64,000 nucleotides of DNA, from contig JALQPE010000044.1 in NCBI GenBank assembly GCA_030407315.1, positions 29,157 to 93,156 of the forward strand. The letters run 5' to 3'. The notes beneath the pieces are model-generated. The model saw nothing but the letters and a program-made list of their open reading frames with translations, made no database searches and was not told the DNA's origin. Position numbers and translations under genes: made by a program. This DNA comes from Asparagopsis taxiformis. Lineage: Eukaryota > Rhodophyta > Florideophyceae > Bonnemaisoniales > Bonnemaisoniaceae. Below, piece after piece: positions 32,501 to 40,843 of the stretch (position 1 is its first letter; each line of letters opens with the position of its first letter).

Positions 32501-32809
32501 CCATCATATTTCATGATGGCTGCTGGTGCGGATGGGTTCATCATTCGTATCGCCAAGTTCAGCCATGTGTGCCTAAGTCATCCAGCGAAAGAAAAGTACC
32601 GCGTGCCAGTGACGAACGTGCGCATCCCACCGTATTCCCTGCTTGTATGCCGAACGGACGTGTATCACGGAGGAATGGGATTCGCGGAGGGTCGTTCTTC
32701 GGTGAGGTACCAGCATCCTATCCGGTCCCATCTATCACTGCGAACTTCCAGGGAGAAGTTGCTACAGCCTCCCTTCAATGTCAACTACTGGGAGCGTTTA
32801 GATATCTGA
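29549..32809 (+). CDS. ParB-like/2OG-Fe(II) dioxygenase fusion, unit B
   Basis: A 1086-residue paralogue of the 11035 protein. The ParB-like signature is CIDGSHRIAAL (136-146), followed by THDVASVSIADNVCAVIEF and INIAKGFN. Residues ~430-760 are a highly charged Glu/Ala/Arg linker with coiled-coil character (ERLAVLQKEQERLSASRAER) and an NLS-like DKKRRRED. The conserved SRMKYYI opens the C-terminal enzyme region. Ligands are H968-x-D970 (MHTDV), H1040 (VYHGGMG) and R1059 (IRSHLSLRT). The ATG at 29549 is the first in frame; an internal ATG (MGDNSIM) is a possible alternative start. It lies between arrays B1 and B2, 1.2 kb after the transposase. Confidence 0.7.
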   Translation: MSCPDSIREEAERREAHSEVPQLWISSSTQHLNREPIERTEIAGITMGDNSIMNTTAEKSNSPSAEEKSITIAQYSSSKVQVDPRKVKFPTVTSRLVRPGRVNELASIFMDRGFSTTGTMITVCKMEDNEGDEFYCIDGSHRIAALQLCLEKYSGKNRDSLELVWVQQLIAPNGRLIFDALEVLKLSLEANIQTHDVASVSIADNVCAVIEFLRFSNQMDLPVVRLIPILKEVSYILPSDRNRSENSYRQYINIAKGFNRTDSVAFVYWSSIPSVYNALDRNREIEDARTEGRDPDFSRIDSADMYGCVLDLVNNAIFRNGTDGRGTRDKEWFQWFVLEMTASWTRMRRKRGLVRNIGSGSPFTMRTWLLALLAIYDMAEVVRKWLNSATMEEFVRTDLAAENAKEVGDNDHRIGERIVFVLVDFHDDVVDSSSLRTKNGMFTNSFYDKLEYATGTKAMQETKAEEERERNRMTPGEIEKALVDGAKAEDEEAPTAAEQGNNSTEKETVETSGPVQAEEGVSAEAQAEQEVSAVVEEEQEITPNVVAEEVIPAVATKAIEEAPLSTPKEAEDRPAAAKEGGQERPATRLAAAEKREAERLAVLQKEQERLSASRAERESRARDNSPGRIVREDLPQGRKQSGDTQSLDINLDNSGRMDIDTPGQQAGDAQNRSVILKLRIRTPETYSTSPAEVDKENSGRSRSSGGSGDENESRLDKKRRREDTSAKFSEPNTPDDNIEIGPPREKKSRVNARERTTGEEAPLFTDEQENSLPDRTFAEDIPEKLPLCVPSNSRMKYYITEEDIDTIRTEIMEAAAGYSTLVCPLGSCESQQYFSYQRRMIDELGYVVLQDIFSSTTVGAATHELFTQMASTFQGTTSGSSASQKNPWKPLRPKDSTGVFKTDRKSICDDLEQESARQYRNKLILELGKAICAENLKLGFGREEAVVFPETGLRLILTAEGSQEQLMHTDVPVREGTGTGPLNSPSYFMMAAGADGFIIRIAKFSHVCLSHPAKEKYRVPVTNVRIPPYSLLVCRTDVYHGGMGFAEGRSSVRYQHPIRSHLSLRTSREKLLQPPFNVNYWERLDI

Positions 32810-33032
32810 TGAAATTAGTTCTTAATAGCATTCTATGGCAGGCATCAAGGCCGCCTTCAAGTAAACGATGAAAGTTAGGCTAGTACATGACGTTTGCGTA
32901 TGTAGACGGGTCGAGAGATATACAATACTCAATTTAATATGAGAAGGGGAGGAAACTATGGTGGGCACTACTAGAATAGAACAAGGTAATATCGCAGTCG
33001 TCTTTGGTTACAACATTGAGGTGAGGAAGGCT

Positions 33033-33264
33033 TACAGATGATGCAGTTTCGCTGGGGTGCTGACAGCAAAGTCATCGTAACGATGACTTTGCTGTAAGAA
33101 ATCAAATCATTACAGCGGCCACAATTTTTTACCGGGTAAAAAATTCTTGCTGATTTTTTTACCCGGTAAAATTTTCTCACCACTGTAATCAAACCTTTCC
33201 TTACAGCAAAGTCATCGTAACGATGACTTTGCTGTAAGCATCCCGGGTAAACGGCTTCGGCTGT
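33033..33264 (-). repeat. Hairpin array B2: TTACAG-ended element with two 37-bp palindromes
   Basis: Palindromes lie at 33061-33097 (first arm altered to TGACAG) and 33201-33237. Between them is a TACCSGGTA-centred stem. Outside them are inverted ends: CTTACAG...GCAGTTT on the left and GTAAACGGCTTCGGCTGTAA on the right. The sequence that follows (33265-33370) is the reverse complement of the segment preceding the array in the 38-40 kb repeats (gggagtttcgtccg..., gtttggacg...). This copy is therefore inverted relative to those. Confidence 0.85.
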
Positions 33265-33808
33265 AAGCGGTTGGGAGTTTCGTCCGTCTCCCACCCTGGG
33301 AAGGGTGAGAAGGGAAGTGTGGAGCCGGGAACATCGTACAACGATGGTTTGGACGACTGTTGACGGCTCTGGGGAGCACTCTGCGTCGTGCAAGCCTGGT
33401 TTGCGCTGGCTGCACTACCTGGTATTGAACGGTTCTGTGCGCAAAGTTTACTCATGAAGGAGTTAGGGTGTTGTGTACCACACCAACCATAGTTACTAAC
33501 ATTTGCAGTGTACTCTAGTGATGTAATTATTATTCTAGTTTCTAGCTATACAATGATATTAAGTAAGTCAGATGTGCACAGAGCATGGTCTAAGCCTAGC
33601 ACGGTAGAGAAAGATGGAAGAAAGATTGAAGGGTAGGCATGCAGAGGTATGAAGGCAGCAGTATGTGTAGACTATGGCAGTGGTAAGAAAATATTTCATG
33701 CACCAAAGGGTGGGTAGAGTGACATTAGAGAGGTGGTGTGTAGGGGGAAGGTAGGTGGAGATGATGAAGGAGGACAACAGAAACGAGAGCGAGGGTTGAG
33801 ACCAACGG

Positions 33809-34131
33809 CTTACAGATGGAGCAGTTTACCAGGGATGCTTACAGCAAAGTCATCGTTACGATGACTTTGCTGTAAGGAAAGGTTTCATTACAGTGGCCAT
33901 GATTTCTTTACCCGGTAAAAAAATTCCTGGCCGCTGTAATGAAAACGTTTTCTTACAGCAAAGTCATCGTAACGATGACTTTGCTGTCAGGAAACAAAAC
34001 ATTACAGTGGCCATGATTTCTTTACCCGGTAAAAAAATTCCTGGCCTCTGTAATGAAACGTTTCCTTACAGCAAAGTCATCGTAACGATGGCTTTGCTGT
34101 AAGGATCCTTGGTAAACTGCCTGAGCTGTAA
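33809..34131 (+). repeat. Hairpin array C1: TTACAG-ended element with three 37-bp palindromes
   Basis: Palindromes are at 33839-33875 (centre T), 33953-33989 (centre A, last arm ending in TGTCAG) and 34066-34102 (centre A, one mismatch). Spacing is 113-114 bp, with two TACCCGGTA-centred stems between them. Outer inverted ends read GGCTTACAG...CAGTTTACCAGGGATGC on the left and GGATCCTTGGTAAACTGCC...CTGTAA on the right. It lies 200 bp upstream of the unit C gene. Confidence 0.9.
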
Positions 34132-34336
34132 TTGTCGTACAACGAAAAGTGATGTGGAAGGTTCGGATTGGTCAACCGCTGAATATCATTACCAGGGTGT
34201 ATACTAATAGGAATATGTCAGATCTCTAAGTTTCGCCTATCTTACTCAGCTTACGCAGCAAAACAGCTTGTCGTTCAGATCTTCTTCTCTCTTTCTCAAT
34301 CTTTCACTCTTCGTTTGTCAATCACTCACCAAAGCA

Positions 34337-37300
34337 ATGGCTCAACAATCCCCCAACGCTTTCGACCGCCAGGTGCGCTCTGCCAGCCGCCGTGACAACG
34401 ATTCTCCCACTCCTTCTCCCTCTCCTTCTCCCTCTCCTTCTCCTTCTCTGGCCCCCCTGTCCCCATGGACGTTTGCGAAGCTGCTGCAGCGCTGACCCAG
34501 CTCAGCCCAGCACCTAAGCCCGTCCCCTCCCCCCCTTCCGCTTCCGATCCCGCGGTTGTCCCGACAATCGACGCTGGCGTTCCCGCAACTCCGCTTCCGG
34601 CTCAATCTGCCGAAGCGGCGCCAGCCGTCGAGGGATCTGGTGCTCCTCTGCCCAGCTCGCCTGCTCCGGACATGATCATCGCGTCCGGCAGCGACTTGGC
34701 AGAGGATGCGGAGAAGGTCGATGATCACAACGCTCGTGACATCGTACCGAACAAGCCTCTCCGCAGCACCAGGCTGGCCTACCCTGGCACAGTGCCCATC
34801 CCGGTGGATGTGGACTACGACATAAGTCCGGAGAGCTGCCGAAACATTCCAGTCTTCATTTCCCCCTGGATGTTTCTCCTCCGGCAGTCGTGTCCAGGGT
34901 GGTCAGGCCGCATCGCGTTGATGAGTTGAAGAAAACGTTTCTCACTCAGGGATTTTCCGTGATTGCTTCACGCGTGTCCGTCTGCGAGGTGATTGATTCC
35001 AATGCAAAAGTACGACTGCAATATGTCGATGGATCTCACCGAGTGACCGCGTTGAAGGCCATTCTCGAGTCGGCTGGACCTGCTCCTGCGAAGGACAGTC
35101 CAGAGTGGGAGGAGTTTGTCAAGTCTGACATCTACCGTCGCTTTGGAACTATTCCAGTCGACTTTCTCCTCCCACCGACTCGGCTTGGCCGGGATGTCTT
35201 CTGCTCCGAAGAAGTACTCCCGCTTTCACGGCTGATGAACTTCCACACCCACAATGTCAGCGAGGTAACAGTTGCTGACAATGTGTGCTCTGTGATGGAG
35301 TTCATCAATATCCACCGCCTGGGAAAGAAGAAGATCGAGCCGACCGTTCAATACATAAAAGAACGGAAAGCGCTGAGCTGGATTCGTCCGAGACAGCTCA
35401 TGCGCTACGTCTCGATCGCGCGAGGGTTCAAGACCATTGAAAGCCCTGCTTTCAAATACTGGTCGAGCATCCCGAACAGGCCGGAGTTCGTTCAATTTTC
35501 TTCCACAGAGGATCTGGCTGGGTGTACGGTGAACTTGTTGTTCAATGGGTCGTTCAGGAGTGCTCCGGATGTACAGAAGTGTTTCATCCTGGAGATGACG
35601 GCGCGCTACACTTGTAGCCGTCGGTCGGCCGGGCTGAAACCGTACTCGGTTGGTACCATTGGGCAGGAATGGATTGCTGGTTTGTTGGAAATCTTCGGGT
35701 ACGTGAAGGAGGTGGCCGAGTACTGGAACGTGTCGGATGTGTTGAGGATGCTGGATGGGTCAATTCCCAGCCGGGGTGACCCGAGCAAGAGCTTCGACAT
35801 TCGCTCGCGCGTTGTCGAAGTTCTTGCTCAGATGGTCCCCAAGAAGGGGTGCTGGGCAGACTTCCGTCCCAAGGAAGGCCCCCCCGATGGTTACAGTTAC
35901 GAAAATATTTTTCCCCGTAAGAAGTCTGTCTTCGGGAAGGACGCCAGGAAAATGCTCCTGCGCGTCACTGGGTACCGCGACATGCAAATGCGGAAACGCT
36001 TTCACGCGATGTACCCAGACATCCCACATGCTGCGCTCCCAGCCACATGTGGTGATGATGCCCCCATCCCTTCCTCTTCCAATTCCTTGCCCATCCCTTC
36101 ATCCTCCATTCCTTTGCCCCCACCACCTCAACTGGAATCTTCCAGCAATTCCGAGGTTGCCCCTGTTCCTGTCTCTACCCCTGCCGTGTCTGCATCCTCC
36201 CCTGCGGTGACCCCGGTCAAGCCGACTGCGCGTGGTCCCCAGGATGGCAGCGAACGCTCTGGTCCAGTTTCCCACGCCGGGACTGGTACCCCCAACCGTC
36301 CTGTCCAAGCCGCGCAGGAGCAGGTCTCACCGGCTTCGCAGCCTGAGCCTGCGACTCCGGCTGCCGAGCAGCACCCTGCTGCTCCGGCCCCCGCTGTCGA
36401 AGCTTCCCGTTCTGCATCTGCTAGCAGTTCGGGAAGCTCCAGCGATGACAGCTTCGTCCCTTCACCATCCGGTGGGGTTGGACAGAAGACGGTTGCGAGG
36501 ATTTCGACGGAGGGCCCTACTCCCGAGAATGTGGTCGAGGGCAGCAGTGCGAAGGGCGGTGCAGATCCTGACGAAGATGTCATTGAAGTCAGTGATTCTG
36601 CACCGCCCGGAGTGGAAACTTCTGGGAGGAAAGTGATGCCCAGAAGGAGTACCCGCCTGCAAGCGAGTCGTTCCGGTCGTGGTGGAACGGCGGGTGGTGC
36701 TGTGGAGGTCGTCGAGCTGGAGAGCGCCCCCGAGGATGCGGGTGAAAACTCCATCCTCGGGAAGCGTAACTTGGAAGCCGCTTCTGCGACGCCCGAGCCT
36801 TCTACCAAAAAGAGAAGGCTCGGTGAGACTTCATCAAAGTCGTCGTCAAAGAAATCCAAGTCGGCTTCCCGAGGTCGCTCTCGGGAGCCGGTTCTCCAGT
36901 TCGACGACGCCCAGGAGAATCCCATTCCCGACAGCATCGTCGATGAGAATGTGGCCGCCGTTCTCCCCAGCGCAATTGCGTCTGGCAGCCGGATGAAGTA
37001 CTATATGGAAAGTACGACGGTGGAGACGGTTCGGGCGGAAATGAGGGCGGCAGCATTCCAGGCAGCTGCATCGCCGGGTGCTGAGGATACGGTGGTGGAC
37101 AGGTACTTTGCGGTGAAGAAGGCATTGTTGGAAAACTTGGGGGTTATTGTTATGGAAGGCCTGTTGGCATCGTCCACGGCTGGTAATGCGACGCATGAGT
37201 TGTTCGGTCACTTCGCTAGGCAGTTCCCGCTGGTTGAGGAGGTTGAAAAACCCTCCCAGCAGTCTGATTCTAACGATGACGACAGGGAGCCACAGGACGA

Positions 37301-37982
37301 GCCGCCAGCTTTCGCAAAGCCCGGCTTCGATCCTTCGCCGTGGCAGTTCATCCACAACGTGGGTGATGCGAAGGGCCGCATCGATGGTGGTCGTGGGCGC
37401 CTCTCTCTGCCGCGGCGTGAGTTGTGCGACAAGTTGGAGGAGGGGAATTTGGAGATGTATAAGAACAAGTTGGTGGCAGAGCTTGCTCTTGGTGTTTGTG
37501 CGGAGTTCTTGAAGTTGGGAATGGAGGGTGAGGATCCTGTCTTCTTCCCGAAGACAGGATTGCGGCTGCTTCTTACAGCAGATGGGGCTGCGGACCAGGA
37601 TGGGCACACGGACTTCAAGGTAGCGACGAATAGTGTTGGAAGTCCTACCACGTCTCCATCATATTTCATGATGTCGAGCGGAGCCGATGGGTTCTCTATA
37701 GTAGTTGCCCCTTATAGTCATGTATGCCTGGCCAGTCCGGGCGCCGATATGTGGAAGGTTCCCCCTCTCATCTTTTGGGTGCCACCCTATTCCGTATTGG
37801 TTGGTCGCGGTGACCTTTACCATTACGGGGTCGGCTTCAGCCGAGGAGATCTTCCTGCAGGCGAGAAGTTAGTCTATGGCCTGCCCACGCGCGGCCACAT
37901 CTACTTGAAGACGGAGAAGGACGTCCTCACGGACCACATCCACACCGTCGAATATTACAAGTACGATAGGAGCAATAGATAG
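34337..37982 (+). CDS. ParB-like/2OG-Fe(II) dioxygenase fusion, unit C, with two apparent frameshifts
   Basis: The ATG at 34337 (MAQQSPNAFDRQVRSASRR) follows a pyrimidine-rich leader. The coding frame changes twice, near C runs at 34452-34457 and 34862-34866. One missing C in each would restore continuity. The phrase PLDV...SRVVRPHRVDEL directly after the second run aligns with the 11035 and 29549 proteins, so translation from 34890 alone is truncated. In the frame from 34890 (1030 residues) the ParB signature is YVDGSHRVTAL, then a Ser/Pro/Ala linker with KKRRL, then SRMKYYM. The dioxygenase ligands are H906-x-D908, H978 and R1001. Codons are more GC-rich than in units A and B. It could be a functional gene with assembly errors or a young pseudogene. 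No transposase accompanies it. Confidence 0.65.
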
Positions 37983-38418
37983 CATATCAGAAGTATTAAA
38001 ACCTATACTACTGTTCCCTGCTATAAAGTTCTGTCTTTCTCATCTCAACATTGTTACCTTAGCCCATTTTTCAGTTCTCATCTATACATCTGTCCTTCAT
38101 CTCATAGTTTAGTGCTACTCAGCAGATTGCTTGCTACTTTTTAATATTAGTCTACAACGTTATATGATTTTACTAGCTAGGCCGTAGGGGGAGACTAGTT
38201 TCAACCCTTGACAACGCGCAGATTTCGACTACGAGAGCCGTCACTGTGATAAATTATTTGTAGAATTTTCGTCTATCTTCCCACCTACACTAGGCTACCT
38301 ATATATATACAGGGTATAACCTGAACAGAGACCACGTGAGGTAAAATACTCCTGAGAGCTGCTCACAGCCGTACAGACCTTTGCTGAGCAATTTACCCGA
38401 CTTCAAACTTCGCTTCTT
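37983..38418. other. Unit C downstream region
   Basis: No gene. A TATA-like stretch (ctacctatatatatacagg) lies at about 38297. The last ~60 bp (acttcaaacttcgcttct) resemble the right end of the 881-bp repeat unit that follows, as though an older copy had been partly deleted here. Confidence 0.35.
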
Positions 38419-40567
38419 ACCTTTACCAGGATGAGAGAAGGACGAAACTCCCTGCTGCTTACAGCCGAAGCCGTTTACCAGGGTTCCTTACAGCAAAGTC
38501 ATCGTAACGATGACTTTGCTGTAAGGAACCGTTTCCTTGCAGTGGCCGAAGAATTTTTTACCGGGTAAAAAATCAGCAAGAAATTTTACCGGGTAAAAAA
38601 TTGTGGCCGCTGTAATGTTTTGCTTTCTTACAGCAAAGTCATCGTTACGATGACTTTGCTGTAAGAAAACGTTTCATTACAGCGGCCACAATTTTTTTAC
38701 CCGGTAAAGAAATCATGGCTGCTGTAATGATTTGTTTTCTTACAGCAAAGTCATCGTAACGATGACTTTGCTGTCAGCACCCCGCCGGAACTGCCAAAGC
38801 TGTAAGCAGTCTGGCTTCACCCTCTCCCCCATTTCTCTACTCCGCCTTCAGCATCCCAGCCTCTCTGGTGACGACTGACGCCTTTCGTTTCCCCCCTCAC
38901 GCCCCCTCTCGCAATGAAATACTCGTCTATTACCACGATAGGCTACTCGTACTGCCGCCTTAATTTTCCTCTACACACACCCTCCCATCCGTCTCTTCCG
39001 TACTACGATCTTAGGCTATCCTACCTTACGATTATAGTTGTATAGTGAGTAGCTAGAGTCCTACTTATTGACGACTATAGTGCACCGGAACCGGCGCCGG
39101 TTCCCGCCCGGGCGGGTTGAATATATATTTTATGCCGTGAGGCACAGGTACCATATGGTCGCTGTGGCTCACGGCACAAGGAGTAGATTTTGCGACCAAC
39201 AGCCGTCCAAACCATCCTCCCGTGATGTTCCCTACTTCACACTTCGCTTCTCATGTGAGACAGCAGGGAGTTTCGTCCTTCTCCCATCTTGGTAAAGGTA
39301 CCTTTACCAAGAAGGGAGAAGGACGAAACTCCCTGCTGCTTACAGCTGAAGCCGTTTACCAGGGTTCCTTACAGCAAAGTCATCGTTACGATGACTTTGC
39401 TGTAAGGAACCGTTTCCTTGCAGTGGCCAAAGAATTTTTTACCGGGTAAAAAATCAGCAAGAAATTTTACCGGGTAAAAAATTGTGGCCGCTGTAATGTT
39501 TTGCTTTCTTACAGCAAAGTCATCGTTACGATGACTTTGCTGTAAGAAAACGTTTCATTACAGCGGCCACAATTTTTTTACCCGGTAAAGAAATCATGGC
39601 TGCTGTAATGATTTGTTTTCTTACAGCAAAGTCATCGTAACGATGACTTTGCTGTCAGCACCCCGCCGGAACTGCCAAAGCTGTAAGCAGTCTGGCTTCA
39701 CCCTCTCCCCCATTTCTCTACTCCGCCTTCAGCATCCCAGCCTCTCTGGTGACGACTGACGCCTTTCGTTTCCCCCCTCACGCCCCCTCTCGCAATGAAA
39801 TACTCGTCTATTACCACGATAGGCTACTCGTACTGCCGCCTTAATTTTCCTCTACACACACCCTCCCATCCGTCTCTTCCGTACTACGATCTTAGGCTAT
39901 CCTACCTTACGATTATAGTTGTATAGTGAGTAGCTAGAGTCCTACTTATTGACGACTATAGTGCACCGGAACCGGCGCCGGTTCCCGCCCGGGCGGGTTG
40001 AATATATATTTTATGCCGTGAGGCACAGGTACCATATGGTCGCTGTGGCTCACGGCACAAGGAGTAGATTTTGCGACCAACAGCCGTCCAAACCATCCTC
40101 CCGTGATGTTCCCTACTTCACACTTCGCTTCTCATGTGAGACAGCAGGGAGTTTCGTCCTTCTCCCATCTTGGTAAAGGTACCTTTACCAAGAAGGGAGA
40201 AGGACGAAACTCCCTGCTGCTTACAGCTGAAGCCGTTTACCAGGGTTCCTTACAGCAAAGTCATCGTTACGATGACTTTGCTGTAAGGAACCGTTTCCTT
40301 GCAGTGGCCAAAGAATTTTTTACCGGGTAAAAAATCAGCAAGAAATTTTACCGGGTAAAAAATTGTGGCCGCTGTAATGTTTTGCTTTCTTACAGCAAAG
40401 TCATCGTTACGATGACTTTGCTGTAAGAAAACGTTTCATTACAGCGGCCACAATTTTTTTACCCGGTAAAGAAATCATGGCTGCTGTAATGATTTGTTTT
40501 CTTACAGCAAAGTCATCGTAACGATGACTTTGCTGTCAGCATCCCCGGTAAACGGCCCGCACTGTAA
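38419..40567 (+). repeat. Tandem 881-bp element with inverted ends, two full copies plus a partial third, carrying arrays C2
   Basis: Copies are 38419-39299, 39300-40180 and a partial from 40181 to about 40567, offset by exactly 881 bp and almost identical. The partial copy diverges soon after 40538. Each copy starts ACCTTTACCAAG (copy 1 degraded) and ends CTTGGTAAAGGT, so adjoining copies meet as a 78-bp palindrome. Each copy holds three 37-bp palindromes: 38488, 38628, 38740; 39369, 39509, 39621; 40250, 40390, 40502. It also has further stems (aaccggcgccggtt, cccgcccgggcggg, gccgtgag/ctcacggc). No coding capacity is seen. Confidence 0.92.
39261..39338. repeat. 78-bp near-perfect palindrome at the copy junction
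   Basis: The left half begins CAGCAGGGAGTTTCGTCC and ends TTGGTAAAGGT at 39299. The right half (39300-39338) is its reverse complement with one mismatched pair (atc versus aga around the CTCCC step). The axis coincides exactly with the boundary between the 881-bp copies. The same palindrome recurs at 40142-40219. Confidence 0.93.
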
Positions 40568-40843
40568 TGGGGTGACTGCTTCTCCTACATCGCTCTGTTA
40601 CTGGTGTTCTACATGCTGCGTTGCTACACAATTTCGCACTCACATCTTTCTAGTTTCTCTCCCTTTCGTATCCATAGGTATAGCAGTTGAAAAGTGGATA
40701 GTTTGCACTCCAGGCCGCAGATGCCTTCCTGCAGTCATGTCACGATTGTTGTAGTGTAGTCTATAATATCTAGCGCTCTTGGAAGATGATGCACAGTCTA
40801 TTGTCTCTGTCAATGCGTGTTTACTCAAATCTATCAAAGTAGC

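Noticed and set aside
39068..40330. Identical 75-codon frames in each 881-bp copy
   Set aside because: They are short, cross the palindromes and the hairpin arrays, and repeat only because the DNA is duplicated.
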